Shown here: piece by piece, positions 1 to 8,859 of the stretch
How the letters are laid out: each line of letters opens with the position of its first letter
Position numbering within the stretch: the first letter of the stretch is position 1
Origin: Candidatus Endonucleibacter bathymodioli
GTDB lineage: Bacteria; Pseudomonadota; Gammaproteobacteria; Pseudomonadales; Endozoicomonadaceae
Reading direction: 5' to 3'
Assembly: GCA_030674915.1 (NCBI GenBank)
Contig: JASXSV010000005.1
Span: forward strand, 62,001-126,000
Length of the DNA stretch: 64,000 nucleotides
Made by a program: the position numbers and the translations under genes
Notes under the pieces: model-generated
Databases searched by the model: none
What the model saw: the letters and a program-made list of their open reading frames with translations, nothing else
What the model was told of the DNA's origin: nothing

Positions 1-535
1 TTTGAGTCCTTCTAACATCTGCCTTAGTGTCTTTTTGGAATGTAAATATGCCTGCTATAGAAAATGAATAGAATACAGTAGTCATACTCCTCCAGCTCCA
101 GTTAGAAGTGGGACAATGGTCACAGAGCAAAGGTATTAGTTGGTTTTGATGATACTTATTTAAAGGATGTTTACCGTTTAGAGTGAAGCGTTTTATTAAG
201 CTTGCATGTTGGCTGTGCGCTATTCCACTATACTTTTCACGAAAATGACTTGAGGCTTCTGTTATTGCCATAAGTTTAGTTTTGTTGATTAAATCACAGA
301 ATTCTGGTCGGTGTGCTTGTGCTGAACGTTTCTGTATAGTTGTAGAAGAACAAGCGCTATAGTCGTGAGAAACTGCAATATCCCCTTGAGCAAATAAGGC
401 TTCATTGTTAACTTGCTTGACGGTGTTGCTCTTATGCTGACTTATGCTGCTTTTTGATGAGATACTACTCTGTTTGGCATTTATATCCATTATGGGAAGG
501 TGATCTCTGCTGTTACCATCCGCTCTACTGTTCAT
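1..535 (-). CDS. Partial uncharacterised Ser-rich protein (N-terminal 178 residues, runs off the window)
   Basis: Reading the minus strand from an ATG at 535, the frame stays open for 178 codons to base 1, so the gene continues outside the window. A run this long without a stop is unlikely by chance at this base composition. The first 60 residues are rich in Ser, Asn, Gln and Lys (for example KQSSISSKSSISQHKS), a composition common at the N-termini of type III secreted proteins; that link is inference only. A short hydrophobic stretch (TTVFYSFSIAGIFTF) lies near residue 160. No strong ribosome site precedes the ATG, and no family is recognised. An internal ATG at 85 preceded by GGAGG is an alternative but less likely start. 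Confidence 0.55.
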   Translation of the reverse strand, partial: MNSRADGNSRDHLPIMDINAKQSSISSKSSISQHKSNTVKQVNNEALFAQGDIAVSHDYSACSSTTIQKRSAQAHRPEFCDLINKTKLMAITEASSHFREKYSGIAHSQHASLIKRFTLNGKHPLNKYHQNQLIPLLCDHCPTSNWSWRSMTTVFYSFSIAGIFTFQKDTKADVRRTQ

Positions 536-1002
536 AATATTAAGACCACATAATAACTAATACATACAGGTAGGACTGATAATCTGTCGATAAGTTCATT
601 TAAAGTTGATATTTATACCTAGCGTCTTTGAAGTTGCTATGAGAAGACAGTGAGCTACTCCTTCTATGCTGCAAACCGATGAATCAAGGCAAGTCCTATC
701 AGATATAGGTCTACTGAATAAACAACCTTACTCAATAAGCCGTGGCTGAGGTACTTGTAGTAAGCAAAAGTATTGCCAGTCTAAGATTATGGTTAAGTTC
801 AGGTTTAAAAGGTTATTGTCCTGAAGTCTCTGACAAGCGTAAAATAGAGCTAAAGGAAAGCACTTAGAAGGCGAAGGATTCTGAAAATAAACACAGTTAT
901 ATTATAAAAAGATCTTTCCCAAGGTTGCTGTCTGGAGAGTGTTAGTTCTCGTATTAAAATATAACTGTCGAGCGGAATTATTAATTATACGAGTATCTAT
1001 AT
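536..1002. other. Intergenic region, no gene recognised
   Basis: About 470 bases with stops in every frame and no recognisable RNA gene or complete dispersed repeat. It would contain the promoter of the minus-strand gene that starts at 535, but I could not pick a convincing -35/-10 pair. Confidence 0.4.
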
Positions 1003-1150
1003 GAGACCTTTGAACGATAACGATGCATAAGCCCCACTATTAATTAAATCGTATTTTTTTGAGGATAAAGCCTTAAAAAGCACGATTTCAGTTCGAAGAT
1101 TCGCCATTCGAACCATTTCACCCTTCATTTTCTATTTTCAGACGCAACTT
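1003..1150. mobile_element. Truncated end of the IS5-family element (solo remnant)
   Basis: This 148-base stretch matches the left end of the two full IS5-family copies at 7135 and 51549. It begins with the GAGACCTTTG terminus, runs through the AT-rich subterminal region and stops at the last transposase codons (CAGACGCAACTT). Beyond 1150 the similarity ends abruptly and no partner right end is seen before topB, so it is a deletion remnant and not a mobile unit. Confidence 0.8.
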
Positions 1151-1459
1151 ATCACCTAATCAAAAAAACAATGAAGCCTCCTTCTCCCGCACTAAGGTAA
1201 AGGTTATCGATAGTGTAAGGGTGATGAGGCTATACCCAGTTCCATTCCTGATCGAGTGGATATTGATGAACTCCAGGACTGCGTGGACTGAAAAAAAGGT
1301 CGCCACTGGCAATAATACCGTTCCCAGCCAATATGGCTCTCTTGTGACGCTTGCCAAGATTGGCTCTAAACTTCTTTGACCCGAGCTCAAAACAAGGCCA
1401 AAAAAGTAGTGCGGCAGGACATCAAAAAGATGCTACTACCTTACGAAATATAATACCCT
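1151..1459. other. Intergenic region after the IS remnant, probably degenerate sequence
   Basis: A 76-codon minus-strand frame (1160-1390) exists, but it has no ribosome site and its protein resembles nothing. Plus-strand frames contain short protein-like stretches broken by stops. It may be a decayed gene next to the IS5 remnant; no identity can be given. Confidence 0.3.
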
Positions 1460-3430
1460 TCACGCTTTATCAATATTATGAGAACTCACTACAGATATTT
1501 TTTTCTTCTGGTAGTACTTACCCTTACTAGAAGGTACTCCGGTTTTTTTCCTGAAATTTTGTTTAACTGGCGGCAAACCTCGAACAGAAGCCATACCATT
1601 AGATTTAGCCGCAACCAACAGCCCCCTTAACTCATGGTCAAGATCAGCCATAAACCTAGAATAACTGCATTTTCGCTCCACAATCCTTTCCATAAAAGAC
1701 TCCCAGCTTGCGGTTATATCTGGGCACCTTACTTTATCTGGTAGCGCCTCAATTAATGCACGCCCTGTAGCAGTTGCATGAATATTTCGACCTCGTCGTT
1801 CGAGAAACTGCCGCTTAAAAAGAAGCTCAATAATACCAGCTCTTGTTGCCTCTGTTCCCAGACCGTCGGTCTTTCTCAGAACTTTACGGATAGCCGAGTC
1901 TTTTACATAACGAGCAATACCAGTCATAGCTGATAATAATGTAGCATCATTAAAATGATGCATAGGCTGAGTTTCTTTTTCTTTCAGCTCAACATCAACG
2001 CAATCGAGAAGATCGCCCTTTCCTAGAACAGGAAGCGGTGGTGAGCCCCCTTCCTTCTCTTCTGTCTTACCACGGTTAAATAGCTCTTTCCACCCTTCAG
2101 TCACCATTTTTCGGCTACGAGCCTGAAAAAGACCACCCTCTATGCATACATCAATGCGCTGGGTCTTATAAGTAAAATCAGAATAAAATTGAGCTATGTA
2201 TTGTCTGGCAATCAAACCATATATCTTGGTTTCAGACTCAGACATTCTTGCTAACGAAGATTTGCGAGAAGTTGGAATAATGGCATGGTGTGCTGATACT
2301 TTTTTATCATTCCACGCCTTTCCAGGCCTATTCGTCTGTGCCTTATCAACGGCTTTTGCCAATTGCTGTTGGTTGCTGCTGATTGCCGACAGCACCTCAC
2401 GCACCTGTTCAAAATGATCTTTGGGTAAATAGCGACAATCAGAGCGGGGATATGTTATCAACTTCTGTTCATAAAGCTTTTGACAGCTTTCAAGAACTTG
2501 GCTCGCACTAAGTTTTAACTGTCTAGCAGCATCAATCTGCAAGGCTGATAGAGAATAAAGCAGTGGTGGGGACTCTTTTCCTTGCTTATTATCAATAAGA
2601 ACCACCGTACCTTTTTTATCTTCAACTCGGTCCATCACATTCTGCGCTAAACGCTTTTCCAAAACGCGACCATCTTCATCCATCCAAGGCTGACACGATT
2701 CACTGGGAATCCACTTTGCACTGAAACTTTCTTGATTTTTGGTTTTTAGCACAACAAACACTTCAAAATAAGGTTTGACCTGAAAGCTTTCAATTTCTAG
2801 ATCCCGCCTGACCACCAATCCTAACAAGGGTGTTTGCACACGACCTACAGAAAGCAGGCCACTGTACCCTTCTCTTCTGCCTAACAATGTAAACGCTCTG
2901 GTCAGATTGATACCATAAATCCAGTCTGCCCTTGACCGTGCAAGAGCAGAAACTGATAAAGACACAAAATCATTATTTGACTGCAACTTTGCAAGGGCTT
3001 TCTTAACAGCTTGAGGATTTAAATCATTAATCAACAACCGCCAAACTTCTTTTTTCCGTGCCGGGGAAACGTCAAGGAACTCCAGCACCTCATCAACCAA
3101 CAACTGCCCTTCACGATCGGGATCACCGGCATGAACAATGACTTCCGCACGTTTCAATAGTTTTTTTATAACACCAAGCTGCCCTCTGCTACTTTTCCTT
3201 GGCTGCAATGTCCATTGATCTGGAATAATCGGTAAATGCTCTAAACTCCATTGTTTATAAGCAGGATCATAAGCCTCTGGCTCTGCCTGTTCCAAAAGAT
3301 GCCCGACGCACCATGTAACATAATCTTTTCCTGCCGTCTCAATATACCCATCATGTTTTTTATGGGGCTTAGGTAGAACGTCAGCAATAGCTCTGCCAAG
3401 ACTCGGTTTTTCGGCAATTATCAGTCGCAT
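1460..3430 (-). CDS. topB: DNA topoisomerase III
   Basis: Type IA topoisomerase that relaxes and decatenates DNA by passing strands through a transient single-strand break. The 656-residue protein is close to the usual TopB length (E. coli 653). The TOPRIM domain carries EKPS at residues 7-10 and DPDREG at 103-108. The nicking tyrosine is Tyr327 in LITYPRSD. GLLSVGRVQTPLLG (191-204) is the conserved type IA segment. The frame can be extended 16 codons upstream, but MRLIIAEKPSLGRAI is the family N-terminus, so the ATG at 3430 is chosen. It stands alone, with an intergenic repeat upstream and an IS5 remnant downstream. Confidence 0.95.
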   Translation of the reverse strand: MRLIIAEKPSLGRAIADVLPKPHKKHDGYIETAGKDYVTWCVGHLLEQAEPEAYDPAYKQWSLEHLPIIPDQWTLQPRKSSRGQLGVIKKLLKRAEVIVHAGDPDREGQLLVDEVLEFLDVSPARKKEVWRLLINDLNPQAVKKALAKLQSNNDFVSLSVSALARSRADWIYGINLTRAFTLLGRREGYSGLLSVGRVQTPLLGLVVRRDLEIESFQVKPYFEVFVVLKTKNQESFSAKWIPSESCQPWMDEDGRVLEKRLAQNVMDRVEDKKGTVVLIDNKQGKESPPLLYSLSALQIDAARQLKLSASQVLESCQKLYEQKLITYPRSDCRYLPKDHFEQVREVLSAISSNQQQLAKAVDKAQTNRPGKAWNDKKVSAHHAIIPTSRKSSLARMSESETKIYGLIARQYIAQFYSDFTYKTQRIDVCIEGGLFQARSRKMVTEGWKELFNRGKTEEKEGGSPPLPVLGKGDLLDCVDVELKEKETQPMHHFNDATLLSAMTGIARYVKDSAIRKVLRKTDGLGTEATRAGIIELLFKRQFLERRGRNIHATATGRALIEALPDKVRCPDITASWESFMERIVERKCSYSRFMADLDHELRGLLVAAKSNGMASVRGLPPVKQNFRKKTGVPSSKGKYYQKKKISVVSSHNIDKA

Positions 3431-3562
3431 ACAGGCACACAAAACCGTATAAACAAGCAGCCTATTATAATAAAACAATCCTAACTAATACAACAACAAA
3501 AGAAAGAAGTAGCGACTAAATCCCCCTTATTTTGGACACTTAAACCAAAATAATCTAAGATA

Positions 3563-3681
3563 ATACCCGTTACAATTGAAGGTATGCCTAGACTACAAGC
3601 GAGTAAATCCACATGAGATTACCTGCAGGAGTCATTAGGGAGAGTGAGGGCAGTGAACAACCTCACTTCATAAGGGCAATA
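3563..3681. repeat. Dispersed palindromic intergenic repeat, copy 1
   Basis: Begins ATACCCGTTACAATTGAAGG and ends with the inverted counterpart, directly against the stop codon of the minus-strand gene at 3682. It belongs to the approximately 125-bp family whose best copy is at 43889-44013. Confidence 0.7.
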
Positions 3682-4638
3682 TTACACTCTATTAAGTATC
3701 TCTTTTAACAAAGCAAATATTTTATTTTCTAAGTTAGTCATAGCATCATAATTCTGGTTGTATCTCGTCAACGCACTTTGTAGCAGAACCGTTTGTAATT
3801 GATTACTACCAGTAAGATTATCCCTAGCCAACGTCAGCTCACGTTTTAGCTGTGTCCAGGTTTCTTTGGTTATATTGCCAGAAAGGTCAATTTCAATTTT
3901 TAACTGGTTCTTAATAAAATCCTTGTGTTCTTCCGATATTCTACCTCCGGTTGCATTATACAAATCCACATTAAGACCGTCCTGCAGCAAGCTGTTAACT
4001 CCCCCATTCTCTACCAAAATATCACCATCAGTAATGGCAGCATCCCTCGTTTCACCATCCAATGCTGGCCCATTAACCACAGGAACCCCATTAAGCCCCG
4101 TAACAGACATTCCTTGATTACCACGAGTAATCACCAAAGAGGTCAAGGTAGGCCCAGTAAAATCAAGCGTGAGTTTGGTACCATTCTCTAAAACAATAGA
4201 TGTCTTACCATTTAAAATAATAGAATTTCCTGAGGGGCCTCCGGCCGGAGTAGGGATAAGACCAGCCCCAGCATAAGCAAGACTATTGCCGTCAGCATCC
4301 GTAATTGTAAAAGAACCATTTGCAGAGACAACAAGGCCATAACCATCGTCCAGCGTAATCGAATTATCCCCCCCGTTAACAGTGTTTTGCCATGAAGTAG
4401 CCGCAAACTCATCCCCCCCATATAACACATCACTAGCCTCATTCAGCAATATATTTATTTCTGAAAGGTAGTCATTAGATAACTCAATCTGACCTGCCAG
4501 TTTTCTAACCTCATTATCTAAGATCCTACCCCTTTGTAAATAGGCTTCTGAAGAAAAATGAGACAAACTCTTTGTCTTATCAAGCGCTGGGTCAAACGTT
4601 GTAGCAGCCATTGCGCTTGCAACTTTTTCTGTATTCAT
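3682..4638 (-). CDS. DUF1521-like protein with type III secretion-like C-terminal helices
   Basis: A 318-residue protein in three parts. Residues 1-75 are polar and helical. Residues about 80-220 are a Gly/Asp-rich beta segment: SWQN, GNSIILNGKTSIVLENGTKL, VITRGNQGMSVTGLNG and a GPALDGETRDAAITDGD-type end. This order resembles DUF1521, the metal-induced autocleavage domain of rhizobial NopE and vibrio proteins. Residues 255-318 are long helices ending in a run (LQSALTRYNQNYDAMTNLEN) like the C-termini of type III secretion filament or tip proteins. The GDPH-type cleavage site expected between the two beta halves is replaced by GAGLIPTPAGG, so autocleavage is doubtful. Signal peptide: none. 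A coiled-coil gene lies 65 bases upstream on the same strand and may be a partner. The family assignment is from remembered motif order, not a search. Confidence 0.55.
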   Translation of the reverse strand: MNTEKVASAMAATTFDPALDKTKSLSHFSSEAYLQRGRILDNEVRKLAGQIELSNDYLSEINILLNEASDVLYGGDEFAATSWQNTVNGGDNSITLDDGYGLVVSANGSFTITDADGNSLAYAGAGLIPTPAGGPSGNSIILNGKTSIVLENGTKLTLDFTGPTLTSLVITRGNQGMSVTGLNGVPVVNGPALDGETRDAAITDGDILVENGGVNSLLQDGLNVDLYNATGGRISEEHKDFIKNQLKIEIDLSGNITKETWTQLKRELTLARDNLTGSNQLQTVLLQSALTRYNQNYDAMTNLENKIFALLKEILNRV

Positions 4639-4703
4639 AGTGAAGTATTATCCTTTTGCAAAATCAATTAAAAACTTGGTTTGACAGACTCACAGACAAC
4701 ACC

Positions 4704-5105
4704 CTAAAAAATGCGTGTACACCGCTTTATCTTGCCAGGCTTGGATTTTCTGGTTGCTGCCACCAATAACTTCTCTGAAAGCTTCATTTCCTTTTTTTTA
4801 TCCAACTTTACTTGAAGCTGTTCCTGCTCAAATGCAGCTTTCCATAGATCTAGATCCTGCTTAACTTCATCAACTATCTGATGATTATCTAATAGCTTCC
4901 CAAGCCCACCCTCCTCAACTCCAGCCATTTTAAAAAAAGCATCCTGAGCATCAAGAGCCTCTCTAACCTGCTTTAGCAGCAATGCACTTTCTTTTTGCAC
5001 TAGTAGGCTGCCTTTCTTTAATTTCTTTATATCAACCAATTTTATCTTTTTCACTCTGCCCCCTGAGTCATAAAATGTAATAGTATTAGGGGTTGTTATC
5101 GGCAA
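4704..5105 (-). CDS. Small Lys-rich coiled-coil protein, unknown
   Basis: A 133-residue basic, strongly helical protein (KQVREALDAQDAFF, then a Lys/Glu/Gln-rich heptad-like stretch at 85-115). It has no signal peptide and no family I recognise. It lies 65 bases upstream of the DUF1521-like gene in the same direction, so the two are probably co-transcribed; a chaperone or co-secreted partner is possible but unproven. The start is uncertain. The long form uses TTG at 5105 without a visible ribosome site. A GTG at 5054, inside the same frame, is preceded by AGGGGG and would give a 116-residue product. Confidence 0.5.
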   Translation of the reverse strand: MPITTPNTITFYDSGGRVKKIKLVDIKKLKKGSLLVQKESALLLKQVREALDAQDAFFKMAGVEEGGLGKLLDNHQIVDEVKQDLDLWKAAFEQEQLQVKLDKKKEMKLSEKLLVAATRKSKPGKIKRCTRIF

Positions 5106-5160
5106 TAGTAGGATATTTTTTATACAAAAATATTCTATTACATATCAAATGAGATAATGT

Positions 5161-5358
5161 ATGGATATTGAGACAATAGAAACATTAACACTTCAAGTAC
5201 TTGTGTCTGGACTAGTTCTATTTATGGGCTTTATTGTCTACGATTTGGCAAAAAAATCACAAGCTGGAAAATGGGGCACTATTGTTCTTTTTGGAGCCTT
5301 AGGTATTGGTGTACTAGGGTTTATAATAAAAATAATACTCTATGAGCTAATCACATGA
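5161..5358 (+). CDS. Small two-helix membrane protein (DUF2788-like)
   Basis: A 65-residue protein with two hydrophobic helices (about 12-29 and 39-62) separated by the polar turn DLAKKSQAGKWGT. The pattern of helix, D-x-x-K-K-S-x-A-G-x-x-G-T, helix matches small DUF2788 inner-membrane proteins of gammaproteobacteria as I recall them. Function unknown. It is divergent from the coiled-coil gene ending at 4704-5105, sharing a short AT-rich intergenic space, and is followed by a dispersed repeat. Confidence 0.65.
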   Translation: MDIETIETLTLQVLVSGLVLFMGFIVYDLAKKSQAGKWGTIVLFGALGIGVLGFIIKIILYELIT

Positions 5359-5400
5359 ACTTCAAACAACGATATTCTCACTACACCCGCTGCTACCCTC

Positions 5401-5521
5401 TGCCATTTAAGGGGGGGCGTGATTGTTGACGGCAGTAACTCCCCCCAACCACATACATGTCGTCGACTCATGGAAATTCTCGCGTTTGTCGCCTACCCAC
5501 ACCTTAAATAGTAACGGTATA
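5401..5521. repeat. Dispersed palindromic intergenic repeat, inverted copy
   Basis: Inverted relative to the copy at 43889. It contains the diagnostic GTTTGTCGCCTACCCAC block and ends near AGTAACGGTATA. The 71-codon frame overlapping it is not a gene. Confidence 0.65.
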
Positions 5522-5806
5522 TATGTTCGATTAATTGCTGCATTTGCTCGTCATTCAAGTGACTTTTGCCTCCACCATTTCCAGACCATAGCTTTTCCTT
5601 TGTCAGGTAGTCAGTGGAACCAATATAGTGTTTTTTAGACGAATCTTTAAAACTCAAATAATGACGATAACAGCGAGCTAATTTTCATTGTACAGTCGTT
5701 TTTCAGTGGGCCGAGCTTTGAACAGGCAATTGCAGCGGTTATGGCAAGTGTCGCTATGGCAAGTGCAGATATCTCAACAGATAATATCTTGAAAAAACAC
5801 ATTGAA
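5522..5806 (+). other. Possible 5' gene fragment upstream of an IS30 end
   Basis: Mostly non-coding. From about 5648 to 5806 one plus-strand frame is open and reads protein-like (FEQAIAAVMASVAMASAD and ILKKHIES), but it has no start codon and is cut by the IS30 fragment at 5807. It could be the end of a GAF domain from the norR gene whose 3' half follows the IS fragment, or an unrelated gene fragment. The similarity to NorR in this part is weak. Confidence 0.3.
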
Positions 5807-5920
5807 TCAGGTGGGTATAACGCTTATTCATAAGTGGTCTCACATTGGTTTTTGGTCGAACCGTGAGTGTACCCTCTGGCTCAACTTTTTCAATATGGCG
5901 CACTTATGACTGAAATCCGC
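5807..5920 (-). mobile_element. IS30-family end fragment
   Basis: The reverse complement of 57035-57150, the left end of the IS30-family element. It includes the terminal repeat (GAAATCCGCG at 5912-5921), the 60-base untranslated leader and the first transposase codons (M-N-K-R-Y-T-H-L). Only 114 bases remain. One edge abuts the norR coding sequence exactly at the IS terminus, so the insertion broke that gene and most of the element has since been deleted. Confidence 0.8.
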
Positions 5921-5921
5921 G

Positions 5922-6701
5922 GGGGCTTTTACCGGCGCGGATAAAAACAGAGCTGGTAAATTCTCACTAGCTGATGGTGGTACCTTATTTTTAGATGAGA
6001 TTGGCGAGTTACCGCTAGCTGCGCAAAGTAAAATATTAAGAGCAATCCAGAGCAATGAAATTCAACCTGTCGGACAAGACAACATTAAAGAGGTCGATGT
6101 GCGTATTGTGGCAGCGACCAATAGAGATTTAAAAGAAGAAGTGGGCGAAGGGCGCTTTCGTGCTGATTTATACCACCGGTTAGCGGTATATCCCATTAGA
6201 GTGCCGAGACTTTACGAAAGGATTGGTGATGTACAGATATTAGCCGGTTACTTTGTTGAGCAAACTAGGCGCAAACTTGGTCTCGCTCAGTTAAAAATTA
6301 CCGAACAAGCCGTTGCACATTTAACGCAATATAACTGGCCCAGTAATGTCCGTGAATTAGAACATGTTGTGAGTCGAGCCACCTTAAAAGCACGGGCTCG
6401 TCAGCTCGGTAAAGCCATTATAGCTATTGATACCGTAGATTGCGGAGAACTCAATATTGTAAGAGAAGAGTTACCGATAGAGATTATTGCCGAAAATGCT
6501 TTACCATCTGGCGTTGGCATACGTGAAACTTTACCATTAAAATCAGAGACTGAAAACTTTCAAAAACAATTAATTAGCCGAATACTCAAAGAGGAAGAAG
6601 GTAATTGGGCGGCAGCGGCACGGCGATTATCAACGGATAGAGCTAATTTGAATCGCATTGCTAAACGTTTGCATATTCAAGTGGTGAAGTCAATCGTATA
6701 G
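5922..6701 (+). pseudogene. norR: NorR-type sigma-54 activator, 5'-truncated
   Basis: The open frame begins inside the AAA+ domain at GAFTGAD, the loop that contacts sigma-54. It continues through Walker B ([12 protein letters not shown]), the sensor motif [17 protein letters not shown] and the [10 protein letters not shown] segment, and ends in a DNA-binding helix-turn-helix ([20 protein letters not shown]). The order and the C-terminus match NorR, the nitric-oxide-sensing activator. The sensory GAF domain and Walker A are missing: the sequence is joined directly to an IS30 end at 5920. An internal ATG at 6099 is available but would give an incomplete ATPase, so this is scored as a pseudogene. 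No flavorubredoxin genes are seen nearby. Confidence 0.8.
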
Positions 6702-7134
6702 GAAAAACTTTAGCTGACATGCAGCGATTTAAGCTCTCTGGACTCTCTAGTTGCGAGTAACACAAATGTCGTGAATATTTTTGCATAACTTTAAGCTAAC
6801 CTGCCAGCAGGTGAGTATCATGAATGATATGAAAAAGCCTAATATTTCATTCAATCAAGTGTTTCGAGGAGCCACGTTAATGAACATCCTTGCACAATAA
6901 CACTTTTCCACCGTCAGGACAATACGCGTCCTGCATTGTCTTACAAGCAGTATCCATGCATCATCACTGTTGAAATCACCTACAATATTTCGACCCAATA
7001 ACCAAACCCCACTCGTATACCAAACTTATTTCAGAATATAATGATACATAATCTTGTTCTTTCTCTTAGAATATTTTTAAGACTGATTTTTAAGACTGTT
7101 TAGTAAAATATCACATATTGTAGGTTACATAGTC
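6702..7134. other. Intergenic region between the norR remnant and the IS5 element
   Basis: About 430 bases with no convincing gene. A short ORF at 6820-6900 (M-N-D-M-K-K-P start, about 26 codons) follows a GGTGAG-like ribosome site, but its frame ends at once; it may be the beginning of a deleted gene. No RNA structure was recognised. Confidence 0.3.
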
Positions 7135-8334
7135 TGAGACCTTTGCACGATAACGCTGCATAAGCCCCACTATTAATTAAATCGTATTTTTTGAGGATAA
7201 AGCCTTAAAAAACACGATTTCAGTTCGAATATGCGCCATTAGAGCCATTTCACCCTTCATTTTCGATTTTCAGGCACAACTTGCCTGCTGAATAGCTAAA
7301 CCTCGTTCAATATTGTGCGCCACACACATTATTTCAAAACGTGTACGGTTTCGGCTTAAGCCAAGATAACGAGCTTTCGCCATGCCGTAGTGTAATTTTA
7401 AAACGCCAAATACTCGCTCCACAGTGCAGCGAACACCAGAATGTAAAAGGTTAAAGCACTTATCATGTTCTGTTAATGGTTTATTTCGATAAGCACGTTT
7501 TATTATTCTGTTATCAATATTTCTATCATTCAGCCATTCACTGTGCTTATTGCTGGAATAGGCACTATCCGCATAAACAGACGACTCTTCACCATCTAAT
7601 AGTCCAGTGAAACAATTTGAATCGTGAACATTTCCTGCTGTGTAATCGATAGATTTGATCAGCCCATCATCATCGACATTTATGTGCGCCTTATAGCCGT
7701 AGGTACTTTTACTCTTCCCGTCAGAACCGGATTTCACGTTCCACTTCGCGTCAGGATTCTGTGTTGAGTGCTTGTCTTTATCCTTATTTGGACGACACTG
7801 TTTAGCCTCAATTACGCTAGCATCAACAATACTGATACCTCCAGATTTAATATAAAGACCTTTATCTATAAGCTGGGAATTGATTTCTTGAAGCAACTTA
7901 TCCATAAGCAACAACTTATCGAGCTTCTGTCTAAATCGCCAAAAAGCACTGTGGTCCGGCACTGACTCTGAAATATCGAGCGCAATAAATCGACGAAATA
8001 AAAGATCGCGAGCAAGTTGTTTCTCCAGCGCCGAATCGCTTAATTTATACCAACTTTGCAGCAGCAGTGCCTTAAACATCATCAGTTGAGGCCATGCATT
8101 TTCGCCTCGAGAACTTGAATGTATATATTTCAGATGATGCTCTAAGCGAGCCCAATCAATGAGTTCATGGACAGAATCGAGTTCTTTCACTGCATCGTGA
8201 TCAATCAGCATTGAATCTGATAGGCTGCGTTGTTTCAGGTTTTCCCAAGCCATAATTTCACCGAAAGGCATTGATTGTGCAGGCTTATTATACCTGATTT
8301 TCAGTTGTTTAGCGCGACTCGTGCAAAGGTCTCA
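7135..8334 (-). mobile_element. Complete IS5-family insertion sequence, copy 1
   Basis: An element of 1,200 bases bounded by inverted ends TGAGACCTTTGCACGA and TCGTGCAAAGGTCTCA, with one transposase gene filling most of it. The flanks are GTC on both sides (7132-7134 and 8335-8337). If the terminal T/A is excluded from the inverted repeat, the duplication reads as AGTCT. A near-identical copy is at 51549-52750 and an end remnant at 1003-1150. Confidence 0.92.
7270..8271 (-). CDS. IS5-family transposase
   Basis: A 333-residue DDE transposase. The N-terminal DUF772-type region includes MFKALLLQSWYKLSDSALE. The catalytic residues lie in IVDASVIEA (first Asp), VYADSAYSS (second Asp) and TVERVFGVLK (Glu with the Y/R-rich downstream motif). 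The frame is full length and uninterrupted, so the element may be active. It differs from the copy at 51685 at a limited number of residues scattered along the protein. Confidence 0.93.
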   Translation of the reverse strand: MPFGEIMAWENLKQRSLSDSMLIDHDAVKELDSVHELIDWARLEHHLKYIHSSSRGENAWPQLMMFKALLLQSWYKLSDSALEKQLARDLLFRRFIALDISESVPDHSAFWRFRQKLDKLLLMDKLLQEINSQLIDKGLYIKSGGISIVDASVIEAKQCRPNKDKDKHSTQNPDAKWNVKSGSDGKSKSTYGYKAHINVDDDGLIKSIDYTAGNVHDSNCFTGLLDGEESSVYADSAYSSNKHSEWLNDRNIDNRIIKRAYRNKPLTEHDKCFNLLHSGVRCTVERVFGVLKLHYGMAKARYLGLSRNRTRFEIMCVAHNIERGLAIQQASCA

Positions 8335-8337
8335 GTC

Positions 8338-8859
8338 TATATATTCAAGTGTTGTAGGTATACAGTGATTTGAGGTATATTTGTATTTTACCAGTAAGAG
8401 TTCTATGCTATTTATGCTGTGACATTTAGCTTATTTTTATTGATCGTGATTAGGAATGGTATTCTTCATGGTTTTAGTTCTTTGGTAGGCAATCAAATAT
8501 TGCCAAAGTAATTATAGGTGCTGACGCGCGGCCGGGATGTGTAGAGTACTTTCCTAAGAAAAGATATAAAGACATAGGATAATCCAAAGTCGTTACAGGT
8601 GCAGGCTATCTACTTTCACCTCAATAATTCAGCTCTAGGCTTATGAGGCTTCGCCCTCCACCGTTTGTCGCCTGCCGGTATACCCCATTACTTTGGGTAT
8701 ATTGCGCACTAGAAGATGTGATTATATGAACTTATCACACAACTTTTTCAAACATGGCGAGCTTTCAGTTATTTCCGTTACAGATGTATGGGCGGTTAAT
8801 ATACTATTTATTAGAAACATGGCGGGTATCCCGTTACGATTAAGGGTGTTATAGGTACT
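8338..8859. other. Intergenic region upstream of gap, with a partial dispersed repeat
   Basis: About 520 bases. Around 8671-8701 lies a degenerate end of the palindromic repeat family (TTTGTCGCCTGCCGGTATA). The rest presumably holds the gap promoter, for which no clear -35/-10 pair was found. The 90-codon minus-strand frame overlapping the gap start is a shadow. Confidence 0.4.

Noticed and set aside
1160..1390. 76-codon minus-strand frame
   Set aside because: No ribosome site, no recognisable sequence, and it lies in a degenerate stretch next to an IS remnant.
5423..5638. 71-codon plus-strand frame
   Set aside because: It runs across an inverted copy of the dispersed repeat; repeats of this family give chance frames elsewhere too.
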